A stretch of 64,000 nt of DNA from Fen-1258 sp964441505 (lineage in GTDB: Bacteria > Bacteroidota > Ignavibacteria > Ignavibacteriales > Melioribacteraceae), in the NCBI GenBank assembly GCA_964441505.1, contig CAYTUV010000014.1:1-64000 (forward strand), written 5' to 3'. The notes beneath the pieces are model-generated. The model searched no databases. It was not told the DNA's origin and saw only the letters and a program-made list of their open reading frames with translations. Below are positions 14,068 to 22,660 of the stretch, in pieces (the first letter of the stretch is position 1; each line of letters opens with the position of its first letter). Made by a program: the position numbers and the translations under genes.

Positions 14068-15920
14068 TTTAATCCGTTTTTTGTTGGAAGACCTTGTAAC
14101 GCTTCACGCGCACGGTCAAAATAGAGCGAGTTTGGGAAAGTTTCAAGTAATTTCTGATAAGTTGAGGCGGCTTTCTCAAGATCTTTTATCCCAAATTGAT
14201 AACACTGGGCAAGTAGAAAAGTCGATTTTTCAGCGAAAACAGCAGTTTTTTGGTTTTCTAAGCCCTCTCCAAGTACTTTTATTGCCGGAGAAAAATCATT
14301 TTCAGCAATTAGCATTTCTGCAAATTTATTTTTTGCGAAGTCGTTTATTATAAATAGGTTGGGATTATCACCTAGAGTTTTGAATTCAATGCCAGCCTCT
14401 TTGTGCTTATTCTGTAATGAAAGCATGTCGGCATGAGCGTAAAAAAGGAGATTCAAAGAATCCTTTTTTGTTGTATTGATAAGTGCCGCAAGTTCTAGAG
14501 CGTCATTTGCAAAATCAGCCGAAAGATTTTTTGAAACTTCATTAAGAAGAGTAACCGAGTTATCAAAATTTCCTTTCCAGAATTCTATCCTGGCAAGATG
14601 AAAATTTATATTTGCCAGATCATTTGGCTCAATTCGGGGTGCTTTGGCCGCGATGCTAAAAAATGAATGAGCGTTTTGCAGATCACCTTTAATAATAGCA
14701 ATTCTTCCCATCGAGATATTTGATCCAACAAAGTAATTACTCATGGGAGAAATAATAGTAACTTGTTGATACACAGAGTCAGCCTGATGATAATCAAAAA
14801 TCCTGTTTCTGTAAATCTCTGCTATTCTGAAAAGCGCCTCTATTTTAATTGCATTATCAGGGAATTCTTTGGCAAATTCATTGTAAGCGTTTATTATTTT
14901 TTTGTATTTATCCGCGAAAAGAGAAATTGGTTTTGAGAACGGTTTCCAGGATTCATTTTGCTCGATAAATCTCTGATCCAGCGATGCTTCAAGTGTCCGG
15001 GCAAATCCAATCTTGGCTGTGGAAAAATATGGCGAGCCCGGGTAATTCTTTACTATATAGTCAAAACTATTAGCAGCCCATTCGTATTGTCGATTCCGGA
15101 AAGCTTCTTGGGCAAAGATAAATATCTGTGTCCCGTTACCATTAAATTTTTCTTCAGTCCTAACAACATTTTCGAAAGCGTTTCTGTAATTGCCTGCGCT
15201 TTGATATACAAACGTCAGCAGGTCATAAAATTCGATTTGTGATTTTGAATCGATAAAATCTTTTATGGCTTCTATTGTTTGTTCAATGGCACCGGGTCCT
15301 TTCAAATAAGTGTTCATTCTAGCTTTCGCAACTTGTACTTGTTCCGGATGGTGAGTAATTAAAGTACAAAACTCCATTGCCGCATCTTTGTATTTCATGT
15401 TTACGGAATAAATATTTGCAAGATCAATTGAGAACATTGCGGGATCATCAGAATATTTTTTGCCGAGTTTTAAAAGATCAATAGCTTTTTCAAATGCCCG
15501 ATTTTCAATTGCGTAATTGGCTATTACTCTGTAGCTGATAGATGAAGTCGGATTGATGGAAATACCTTTATCCCATGTTTCGAATGCCTTGTCCGCTTGA
15601 TCCATAATAAAGTAAGTGCTTCCGAGCAATCCATAGAGATTGAAATCTGCAGGTGTCTGTTTAATTCTTTTGTTAAGAAGTTCGATTGATTCGGTGTACT
15701 TTTTCTGTGAGATAAGGATTTTGTTTAGAGTTTCAAAGTAAGTGATATTCCACGGCTGAGTATCTGCAAGTTCGCGATAGATTGCCTCCGCTTTTGCAGT
15801 CTGGCCAGCTTGTTCATAACTCTGTGCTAGCTGGAAGCGGTTATCAAAATTTTGCGTTTCTTGTGAATTTATTGATGAAGCAAAGCAGAATAGTATCATT
15901 ATTACGGATATATAGCGCAT
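14064..15920 (-). CDS. Secreted/periplasmic TPR-repeat protein
   Basis: A 618-residue protein with a signal peptide (MRYISVIMILFCFASSINSQ) followed by many tetratricopeptide-like repeats through the whole chain, for example FQLAQSYEQAGQTAKAEAIYRELAD, NLYGLLGSTYFIMDQADKAFETWDKG and FLLAQCYQFGIKDLEKAASTYQKLLETFPNS. Such repeats form superhelical protein-binding scaffolds. The late repeats resemble outer-membrane lipoprotein-type TPRs such as YbgF/BamD. It starts 1 nt after the stop of the FAD oxidase gene and overlaps clpX by 4 nt. The operon partners do not reveal its partner protein. Likely an envelope scaffold. Confidence 0.8.
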   Translation of the reverse strand: MRYISVIMILFCFASSINSQETQNFDNRFQLAQSYEQAGQTAKAEAIYRELADTQPWNITYFETLNKILISQKKYTESIELLNKRIKQTPADFNLYGLLGSTYFIMDQADKAFETWDKGISINPTSSISYRVIANYAIENRAFEKAIDLLKLGKKYSDDPAMFSIDLANIYSVNMKYKDAAMEFCTLITHHPEQVQVAKARMNTYLKGPGAIEQTIEAIKDFIDSKSQIEFYDLLTFVYQSAGNYRNAFENVVRTEEKFNGNGTQIFIFAQEAFRNRQYEWAANSFDYIVKNYPGSPYFSTAKIGFARTLEASLDQRFIEQNESWKPFSKPISLFADKYKKIINAYNEFAKEFPDNAIKIEALFRIAEIYRNRIFDYHQADSVYQQVTIISPMSNYFVGSNISMGRIAIIKGDLQNAHSFFSIAAKAPRIEPNDLANINFHLARIEFWKGNFDNSVTLLNEVSKNLSADFANDALELAALINTTKKDSLNLLFYAHADMLSLQNKHKEAGIEFKTLGDNPNLFIINDFAKNKFAEMLIAENDFSPAIKVLGEGLENQKTAVFAEKSTFLLAQCYQFGIKDLEKAASTYQKLLETFPNSLYFDRAREALQGLPTKNGLK

Positions 15921-15921
15921 C

Positions 15922-17415
15922 TTAAATTCTTTCCAGATATTTCATGTCAAAAATATTCCCAAGATTTAAAATTTTATTTGGGTCGAAAACAATTTTTAAC
16001 TTAGCCATATCTTGTATAGTCTTTTCACCATACATTATCATCAGATAATCACGTTTAAGTTTGCCAATACCATGTTCGGCAGAAATCGTTCCATTAAGGC
16101 GCACAGCCTCCTTACAAATTTCTGCGTAAATCTGCTTGGCTTTGTGATATTCGGTCTCATCTTTTGGAAGCATGTTAAGATGGGGATGACAACTACCAAA
16201 GTGGCCATATACTACATAATCAAGATTGGCTTGACTAACGGTTCGTATTATCCAATAGTAAAAAGATCTAAAATGATTTACCGGAACAGCCACATCTGTT
16301 CCAACCTTTTTCAAATTCCGTTGTGAGATGAACTCATTCACTTTCCACGAAATGGCATGACGGAACTCATGAAATTTTATCTGTTCAGTTTTATCGAGAG
16401 CAAGCCAAACCAATTCTTCATCACAATTATGTTTTCTGAGTAATTCGATCCAACAGTCAATTATTGTCTCTCCATTCTCATTAAAGTCCTGTTCAAACCA
16501 AATTGCAGCCCCGGAATTTTCAGGAATGTTAGGGTAATCGGAACGTAAAAAATTAAGAGCCTTTTCATCAAAGAATTCGAGCGCCCGGGAGTTCAAAATA
16601 TTGCTAGTTGATATATGCTTTGGAGAATTTTGCTGAGTAATTGAGCGCGCTTCATCTAAAAAATTAAATGCATCATCTTCATCCGAGAAAAATGCTATGC
16701 ATGACAAAACATTTTTGGGCAGCTTAAGCAAATTCAGTTTTAGCTCTGTAATTATTCCCAATGTTCCTTCGGAACCGATGAAGAGATCGATCACATCCAT
16801 ATTCTCTTTGCAATAATATCCTGCGGCGTTTTTTGTCTTTGGCATTTTATATGAAGGAATAGTAAAGGAAATTTTTTTGCCGCTTTCTGAGATCAGAAGC
16901 GCCTCCAACCCGTAGGCAAAGTGAATACCTCTATCAATAGAGACTATATCTCCGGTAGGCAAAACAACCCTCAAACCGAGTATAAAATTTCTCGTTGCAC
17001 CATACTTGAACGTACGGGCGCCGGAGGCATTCGTAGCAACTGTTGCGCCAATAAAACAATTTCTCTCAGTGGGATCGGGCGGATAGAATAAATTTTTTGA
17101 TTCGACAAACTCTTGAAGGTCTTTCAATATCACCGCGGGTTGTACTCGAATAAATTTCCTTTCAGAATTTAACTCAAGAACCTTATTCATTTTTTCGAGC
17201 GAAATAATTACCCCACCTTCGGGTACACGCGCACCGGTCAATCCGGTTCCATTGCCGGAGACGGTTACTTTAATTTTCTGATTGTTGAAATAACGGAGTA
17301 AGTCGGTAACTTCCTTTTCATTTTCCGGAATGTATAGCGCCTCAGCAGAACCTTTGAAATTAGATGCATCGGAAAGATAATCTTGAAATTGATCTGGATC
17401 GTTTTTAACAATCAT
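15922..17415 (-). CDS. FAD-linked oxidase, GlcD/D-lactate dehydrogenase family
   Basis: A 497-residue flavoenzyme of the vanillyl-alcohol oxidase fold. The FAD-binding PP loop is SGNGTGLTGARVPEGG at about 53-68, with GATVATNASGARTFKYGATRNFILGLRVVLPTGD near 127-160 and GSEGTLGIITELKL near 214-227. The C-terminal FAD-oxidase domain ends with the substrate-site motif NGTISAEHGIGKLKRDYL. Relatives oxidise 2-hydroxy acids such as D-lactate or glycolate and pass electrons to quinone or an electron-transfer protein. Substrate cannot be decided from sequence. It starts 6 nt after the Trm112-like gene and is followed by the TPR gene after 1 nt, so all are one operon. Confidence 0.9.
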   Translation of the reverse strand: MIVKNDPDQFQDYLSDASNFKGSAEALYIPENEKEVTDLLRYFNNQKIKVTVSGNGTGLTGARVPEGGVIISLEKMNKVLELNSERKFIRVQPAVILKDLQEFVESKNLFYPPDPTERNCFIGATVATNASGARTFKYGATRNFILGLRVVLPTGDIVSIDRGIHFAYGLEALLISESGKKISFTIPSYKMPKTKNAAGYYCKENMDVIDLFIGSEGTLGIITELKLNLLKLPKNVLSCIAFFSDEDDAFNFLDEARSITQQNSPKHISTSNILNSRALEFFDEKALNFLRSDYPNIPENSGAAIWFEQDFNENGETIIDCWIELLRKHNCDEELVWLALDKTEQIKFHEFRHAISWKVNEFISQRNLKKVGTDVAVPVNHFRSFYYWIIRTVSQANLDYVVYGHFGSCHPHLNMLPKDETEYHKAKQIYAEICKEAVRLNGTISAEHGIGKLKRDYLMIMYGEKTIQDMAKLKIVFDPNKILNLGNIFDMKYLERI

Positions 17416-17421
17416 AAAAAA

Positions 17422-17637
17422 TCACCCGGTTGGCTTGCCATGTTTAGCCATAATTGCTTTCCATGTTTCAGCATCAAGTTGTTCGGATTCATCAATCAGC
17501 ATTATGGGGATATCATCTTCAATACGATACCGTCTGCGGGAGTTTTTATCAACTGAAACAAGAAAATTGCCATCTAAAACTAAATCTGCTTTTGTTTCCG
17601 GACAGCAAAGAATATCCAATAGTTCTTTTGAAATCAT
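17422..17637 (-). CDS. Trm112/UPF0434-family small protein
   Basis: A 71-residue protein reading LLDILCCPETKADLVLDGNFL at 5-25 and RRRYRIEDDIPIMLIDES at 34-51, which matches the Trm112-like (YcaR/UPF0434) family with its DIPIML motif. The family usually has a zinc-ribbon-like fold; only CC at 11-12 is seen here, so zinc binding may be lost. Eukaryotic and archaeal Trm112 activates methyltransferases; the bacterial role is poorly defined. It is the first gene of the operon leading to clpX, 6 nt before the flavin oxidase. Confidence 0.8.
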   Translation of the reverse strand: MISKELLDILCCPETKADLVLDGNFLVSVDKNSRRRYRIEDDIPIMLIDESEQLDAETWKAIMAKHGKPTG

Positions 17638-17736
17638 TTTCTTCCTCTGAAATATTTAATTCTTAATTGGTAAATTGCATACAAAATCAATCGGAATAAA
17701 TCTAACTAATTTTCTCATAAATATTTGATACAATTT

Positions 17737-18300
17737 ATGAATAATGCAAAACGACATCTCGAAATGCCTACATTAGAGGGTGAAAGATTAATCCTCCGAA
17801 AAATTATTCTAGACGATGCACCGGATATTTTTGAATACGCACATATGCCGGAAGTGGCTGAATTTCTTCCTTGGTTTCCGCATCAGACTATTCAGGACTC
17901 GATTGATTTCATAAAGTTTGCTGAAGAAAAATTTGCGAGCGACGAGTGGATAATTCTTGGAATCGAACTGAAAGAAAATCGTAAACTGATAGGTTCAATC
18001 GATATCCGTGGCTGGAACAGTGTTAACAATTATGCTGATATTGGTTATGTGATCTCAAAAAATTTCTGGGGCAAAGGGATAATGACTGAAGCATTAAAAG
18101 CAGTAATTAAATACTGTTTTGATGAATTGCGCCTGAACCGTATAGAAGCACATTGCGAGGAAGCAAATATCGGCTCCTGGAAAGTGATGGAAAAATGCGG
18201 AATGAAAAATGAAGGCACCTTACGTGAAAAAATTTTTGTAAAAAATCGTTATCGTTCTATGAAAATGTATTCAATCTTAAGAAGCGAGTATATAAAATGA
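17737..18300 (+). CDS. GNAT-family N-acetyltransferase (RimJ/RimL-like)
   Basis: About 187 residues from the ATG at 17737; an in-frame TTG at 17725 is possible but has no better ribosome-binding site. The protein has the RimJ/RimL plan: TLEGERLILRKIILDDAPDIFEY at the start, the acetyl-CoA binding region DIGYVISKNFWGKGIMTEALKAVIKYCFDEL (Q/RxxGxG/A-like NFWGKGI), then NRIEAHCEEANIGSWKVMEKCGMKNEG. Family members acetylate N-terminal or small-molecule amines. The stop overlaps the next ATG by 4 nt, so it is coupled to the TrpF-like gene. Confidence 0.85.
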   Translation: MNNAKRHLEMPTLEGERLILRKIILDDAPDIFEYAHMPEVAEFLPWFPHQTIQDSIDFIKFAEEKFASDEWIILGIELKENRKLIGSIDIRGWNSVNNYADIGYVISKNFWGKGIMTEALKAVIKYCFDELRLNRIEAHCEEANIGSWKVMEKCGMKNEGTLREKIFVKNRYRSMKMYSILRSEYIK

Positions 18301-18947
18301 CACGAGTAAAAATATGTTGCATCTCTTCATTAAAAGAAGCTCAACTTGCTATTAAGTGCGGTGCATCTGCAATCGGATTGGTCTCCGAAATGCCAAGTGG
18401 TCCGGGAGTAATTTCCGAAGAATTAATTATAAAAATTACGGCATTGGTTCCGCCGGGGATTTCAACTTTTCTCTTAACAAGTAAGCAAAGTGTAGTTGAA
18501 ATAATAAAACAGCAGCGAAGATGCAGGACAAACACAATTCAAATTTGTGATAAATTAATTACCGGAACATATAAAGAATTAAAAGAAGCTCTGCCTGGAA
18601 TTAAAATTGTCCAGGTTATTCACGTGACCGGGGAAGAATCTTTACAAGATGCGATTGATATTTCTAAAGATGTTGATGGAATTCTTCTTGATTCAGGGAA
18701 TCAAAAACTTGCAGTCAAAGAACTTGGCGGTACAGGAAGAGTACACGACTGGACTATCAGTAAAAAAATTGTAGTATCGGTAAGTGTGCCGGTTTTCTTA
18801 GCAGGGGGATTAAATCCGGAGAATGTTGCGGATGCAATTCAACAGGTTCACCCATTTGGTGTGGATATCTGTTCCGGTGTACGCTCAAATGGAAAATTAA
18901 ATGAGCACAAATTGAAATCGTTTTTTGCCAATGTAAGCACTATTTGA
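18297..18947 (+). CDS. Phosphoribosylanthranilate isomerase-like protein
   Basis: A 216-residue TIM barrel of the TrpF family: TRVKICCISSLKEAQLAIKCGASAIGLV at the start (family KICG; here KICC, with the catalytic Cys still present), DGILLDSGN in the middle (the catalytic acid strand), and VFLAGGLNPENVADAIQQVHPFGVDICSGVRSNG at the phosphate-binding end. TrpF isomerises phosphoribosylanthranilate in tryptophan synthesis. No other trp gene is near, and the DSGN and early FGF-type segments differ from standard TrpF, so it may be a paralogue with a different substrate. It overlaps the acetyltransferase gene by 4 nt and precedes a transporter. Confidence 0.75.
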   Translation: MTRVKICCISSLKEAQLAIKCGASAIGLVSEMPSGPGVISEELIIKITALVPPGISTFLLTSKQSVVEIIKQQRRCRTNTIQICDKLITGTYKELKEALPGIKIVQVIHVTGEESLQDAIDISKDVDGILLDSGNQKLAVKELGGTGRVHDWTISKKIVVSVSVPVFLAGGLNPENVADAIQQVHPFGVDICSGVRSNGKLNEHKLKSFFANVSTI

Positions 18948-18949
18948 TA

Positions 18950-20254
18950 ATGAATGATTCTCTTTCAAATAAGAAAATTCTAAAATTCTGGCTTCCTCTT
19001 TCTGCAACGTGGCTGATGATGTCTGTTGAGGGACCTTTTTTAACAGCAGTAATTGCCCGTATGTCCAATCCGGAATTTAATCTTGCGGCATATGGTGTTG
19101 CTTTCTCATTTGCGCTGATAATTGAGTCCCCGGTAATTATGATGATGAGTGCATCAATTGCGCTTGTTTGTGACCGATATTCTTTCTTAAAGTTGCGCAA
19201 TTTTGTTTATTCAATAAATATTCTGATTACTCTGTTCATAATAATTCTGGTGATTCCACCGATTTTTTATTTCATCACTTTAAATCTTATGAAACTTCCA
19301 CAACAGGTTGCTATGCTAACTCACAAGGCGGTAATCCTTCTTATACCGTGGCCGGCAGCTATTGGATATCGAAGATTTTATCAGGGTATAATGATCAGCA
19401 ACAATGCTACACGGCGTGTTGCTTATGGTACCGTCATTCGTATGTCAACTATGTTTATTGTTTCCGTAATCTTGATTACTTTTTTTGAGTGCGATGGAGT
19501 TTTGGTCGGCGCATCTGCTCTTTCGTCCGGAGTAGTAATGGAAGCACTAGTGAGCAGGTTTATGGCAAGTAAGTTTGTTAAAAATGTAAAACAGAATCTC
19601 GAGACTGAAGTTTCTCATAATTTGTCCTATCGGGAAATAGTAAAGTTTTATTATCCACTTGCACTCACTTCTTTCATCTCTCTGGGTATTCACCCGGTAG
19701 TCACATTTTTTATGGGAAGGAGTGATAGGGCTCTAGAATCACTTGCGGTATTGCCCGTACTAAACTCTCTTGTTTTTTTCTTTAGAAGCTTCGGGTTATC
19801 TTATCAGGAAGTCGGAATTGCTCTGATGGGGGAAAATAATCACTTTAGCAAACTGAAAAATTTTGCAGTTGTGCTTGGGATAGCTGTTGTAGCGGGGCTA
19901 GGACTTGTTTCATTTACCCCGTTATCAGAAGTTTGGTTTCAAAGAGTTGCAGGTCTTTCTCCAACACTTTCTGAATTTTCTAAATTTCCATTAATGCTTT
20001 ACACAATATTTCCGGCAACCACCGTAATAATTAATTTTCAGCGTGCGATACTTGTTTACTCAAGAAAAACTGAACCGATTACTTACGCTACTATAATTGA
20101 GGTCGCAGGAATAATACTTACCTTAATTATTGCAATAAAATTCTTTTCTATTGTTGGTGTAGTTGCAGCAGTAATTGCATATACTTTAGGAAGAACAGCG
20201 GCCATATTGTATTTAACGGTACCATTCAGGCGGGCACGTCGAAAAGTAAAATAA
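18950..20254 (+). CDS. Multipass membrane transporter, MATE/ANK-like
   Basis: A protein of about 434 residues with roughly 12 hydrophobic helices. The start KKILKFWLPLSATWLMMSVEGPFLTAVIARM resembles the first helix of MATE-type multidrug and the related ANKH (progressive ankylosis) proteins, and the second half repeats it as IVKFYYPLALTSFISLGIHPVVTFFMGRS, the internal twofold repeat expected of this superfamily. The ATG at 18950 follows the TrpF-like stop by 2 nt; a TTG at 18944 is less likely. It could export small organic ions or drugs. Substrate unknown; the link with a TrpF-like enzyme and an acetyltransferase is only positional. Confidence 0.7.
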   Translation: MNDSLSNKKILKFWLPLSATWLMMSVEGPFLTAVIARMSNPEFNLAAYGVAFSFALIIESPVIMMMSASIALVCDRYSFLKLRNFVYSINILITLFIIILVIPPIFYFITLNLMKLPQQVAMLTHKAVILLIPWPAAIGYRRFYQGIMISNNATRRVAYGTVIRMSTMFIVSVILITFFECDGVLVGASALSSGVVMEALVSRFMASKFVKNVKQNLETEVSHNLSYREIVKFYYPLALTSFISLGIHPVVTFFMGRSDRALESLAVLPVLNSLVFFFRSFGLSYQEVGIALMGENNHFSKLKNFAVVLGIAVVAGLGLVSFTPLSEVWFQRVAGLSPTLSEFSKFPLMLYTIFPATTVIINFQRAILVYSRKTEPITYATIIEVAGIILTLIIAIKFFSIVGVVAAVIAYTLGRTAAILYLTVPFRRARRKVK

Positions 20255-20261
20255 CGAAAGG

Positions 20262-20954
20262 TCAAATGGAGATTAGTTTGAATCCGGTACCATGCACGTT
20301 GATAATTTCAATGGATTTATCCTGTTTAAGGTAGCCCCTGAGTTTTGTGATATAAACATCCATGCTTCTGCCGGTAAAGTAACTTTCCTCTCTCCAGATT
20401 CTTGTTAGAGCTTCCGACCGCTCTAATATCTTATTCCTGTTTAAGCAAAGCAGTCTTAAAAGTTCACATTCTTTTTGTGTGAGTCTCTGTTCGATGCCGC
20501 TATGGTATAGAATCCTTTTATTGTAATCAAATTTATACTCGCCCAGAATAAATTCACTCTGGTCATCTTCTACCATCACAGTTTTAGTACGTTTCATAAT
20601 TGCATTAATACGTAGAATAAGTTCTTCCATACTGAATGGCTTGGTTACATAATCATCGGCACCGATTTTGAACCCTTCAATTTTATCGTCAAGCATAGAT
20701 TTCGCGGTTACAAAAAGAAACGGTATTATTTTATCTATCATGCGGATTTTTTTTGCCAAAGAAAAACCATCCATTTTGGGCATCATTATGTCAATCAGAC
20801 ACAAATCAAACTTGCTCGACTTGAAAATATTAAATCCTTCTTCGCCATTCAATGCGTGAGTAACTTCATATCCTTTAACCGAGAGAAAATCGCTGAGTAT
20901 CGTTCCTAGATTCGAATCATCCTCTACTAATAGTATTTTCGTCTTTTCTTTCAT
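20262..20954 (-). CDS. OmpR-family response regulator
   Basis: A 230-residue regulator with receiver pocket EDD at 11-13, phospho-acceptor Asp55 in LCLIDIMMPK, the Thr of FVTAKS and Lys of VTKPFS, then a winged-helix output domain with RLTQKECELLRLLCLNRNKILERSEALTRIW and the recognition part RSMDVYITKLRGYLKQD. It starts inside the end of the kinase gene (4-nt overlap), so the two are a cognate pair expressed from the divergent region at 22526-22660. A plausible binding site of two TTTAACAA direct repeats one helical turn apart lies there. Confidence 0.9.
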   Translation of the reverse strand: MKEKTKILLVEDDSNLGTILSDFLSVKGYEVTHALNGEEGFNIFKSSKFDLCLIDIMMPKMDGFSLAKKIRMIDKIIPFLFVTAKSMLDDKIEGFKIGADDYVTKPFSMEELILRINAIMKRTKTVMVEDDQSEFILGEYKFDYNKRILYHSGIEQRLTQKECELLRLLCLNRNKILERSEALTRIWREESYFTGRSMDVYITKLRGYLKQDKSIEIINVHGTGFKLISI

Positions 20955-22525
20955 TGCTTATTCTCACTCGGGAAAATTAGTTCGAACTCGCTTCCGTTTC
21001 CATGATCACTCTTGAAAGAAATTTTTCCTCCATGAGCTTCGGCAATTTTCTTCGCGTAACTTAAGCCAATTCCAAAACCGCGTACGTTTTGAACGTTTCC
21101 GCTTGCCACCCGATAAAACGTGTCGAATATTTTTCCCTGGAATTCCTTTGGAATTCCTATTCCGTTATCCTTTACAACAACAACAACCGATTTATTTACA
21201 TTTCTTGTTGAGATAATAATTTCAGGTTTCCGTTCATTGTATTTTAGGGCGTTGTCGATTAAGTTGGCAATAATGTTGGTGGTATGAAAATCATCACAAA
21301 ATACTGTTGATGGAGATGCGTTCAGCTCAAAAATAATTTTCCCGTCTTTCTGTTTTAAGGCTTCTTCATACATTAAAGCCGCTGATCGGATCAAATCATG
21401 TATGTCAGCTTCTTCTTTTATCAGGCTAAATTCACTTTTCTCCATTGCGGCAGTATTGAGTAGTGTTTCAACCATGATTTTTAATCTGTCGTTTTCTTCT
21501 TTTATTATTTTTGTATAGCGTGTCACCGAAGATTTTTCTGTTGCAAGAGTCGGTTCATTCAAAGCTTCACATGCAAGTGAAATAGTTGAAATTGGTGTCT
21601 TGAATTCGTGCGTGATGTTATTAATGAGATCGTTTTTAACACGAGTAATTTTTTTCTGACGCAGAAGCATTTGAACAGTGCTGAAAAATACTGCTACGAT
21701 TACTAAAATTAATCCAACCGATAATCCCATCATGCCGGCAATCGAACTTAATACATGTTTTTCTTCATTGGGGAAGTAAACAACAAGTTCATTCCTGTCT
21801 AAAAACATTTCAGCAGGGAAGAGGAGTGTGCGAAGTCGCGACTTCCTGATTAATATTGTATCAGCTCCCTCTTTTAGCAAGGAGAAATTTTTGGTCCTTG
21901 TTTTATAAACACCAAAATAGAAATCATCGGGAATTCCGCGGCTTTTATATTCCTGTGTAAGAAGCTTATCTAATTGTTCTACGGAAATACGTTCTTCAAT
22001 TTTTTTCTGAGTATTAACTTCAACCATTTCAGTAACAACTCTTTGAATGAGCGATTGCCTGCTCCTAATGATAGTATCGAAATCCGACCGCCAAACATAT
22101 CTTGGCATCCTGGTCCTGCCTTCCGGCGAATAGGCAAAGACTCTTAATTGAATACCTTTTTTAGTTGAATCGAAATCATTTTTAGGATTTATTCGGAATG
22201 GTGTATCCTCAGTGTATATTTTAACCATTTTGGATTTTAAAGTACTATCACCCACAAAAACTTCGAATTCTTTTGCCTTGGTTAATTTTCCAGAAGAACC
22301 AGATTTATTTTCCTTCTTCACCCAAATATTGGCAAGAACTGTTTTTGCAGCTTCTTCTTTTTCAATTTTATCTACTACGCGGAAGAGAGAATGATAAGCA
22401 TTTCTGCGAAAGCGATCTCGCTCAACTTCAATCAAATTTGTTATCCAATAAAGTTGAACGGCAATTAAGCCAATGACTGCAGCGGTCATTATAGCAATAA
22501 TAAATTTTATTTTTCTTTCTTTCAT
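20951..22525 (-). CDS. Sensor histidine kinase with large extracytoplasmic domain
   Basis: About 524 residues from the ATG at 22525 (MKERKIKFIIAIMTAAVIGLIAVQLYWI, the first transmembrane helix); the frame is open to 22582, but the duplicated copy at 24475 supports the internal start as the original. An extracytoplasmic domain of about 230 residues (VDKIEKEEAAKTV to PNEEKHVL) is followed by a second helix, GLSVGLILVIVAVFFSTVQM. The H-box is NNITHEFKTPISTISLA; the ATPase domain has NLIDNALKYN, KDNGIGIPKEFQ, FDTFYRV and GFGIGLSYAKKIAEAHGG. It resembles RprX/CpxA-like sensors of Bacteroidota. The divergent secreted protein and its duplicate suggest the signal is in the periplasm. Confidence 0.88.
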   Translation of the reverse strand: MKERKIKFIIAIMTAAVIGLIAVQLYWITNLIEVERDRFRRNAYHSLFRVVDKIEKEEAAKTVLANIWVKKENKSGSSGKLTKAKEFEVFVGDSTLKSKMVKIYTEDTPFRINPKNDFDSTKKGIQLRVFAYSPEGRTRMPRYVWRSDFDTIIRSRQSLIQRVVTEMVEVNTQKKIEERISVEQLDKLLTQEYKSRGIPDDFYFGVYKTRTKNFSLLKEGADTILIRKSRLRTLLFPAEMFLDRNELVVYFPNEEKHVLSSIAGMMGLSVGLILVIVAVFFSTVQMLLRQKKITRVKNDLINNITHEFKTPISTISLACEALNEPTLATEKSSVTRYTKIIKEENDRLKIMVETLLNTAAMEKSEFSLIKEEADIHDLIRSAALMYEEALKQKDGKIIFELNASPSTVFCDDFHTTNIIANLIDNALKYNERKPEIIISTRNVNKSVVVVVKDNGIGIPKEFQGKIFDTFYRVASGNVQNVRGFGIGLSYAKKIAEAHGGKISFKSDHGNGSEFELIFPSENKQ

Positions 22526-22660
22526 CGTTGCAAATTTAGCGTAATCTTGGACGTAATTCTTATGTTTAACAATTTTTAACAAATCTTGAAGGCACTTTTG
22601 TAACTTTTCGATGTATGAGTCTATGTCTTAACGAAGTAAAATATAGAAGGAGATAATAGT
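22526..22660. promoter_or_regulatory. Divergent promoter region of kinase and secreted-protein genes
   Basis: This 135-bp gap separates the kinase (minus) from the secreted protein (plus) and holds both promoters. Two direct repeats TTTAACAA at 22565-22572 and 22575-22582 are 10 bp apart, the spacing typical of OmpR-family regulator sites; they may be the autoregulatory site of the adjacent regulator. A near-identical copy lies at 24476-24601 but has lost one of the two repeats. AAGGAG at 22647-22652 is the ribosome-binding site of the plus-strand gene. Confidence 0.5.
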
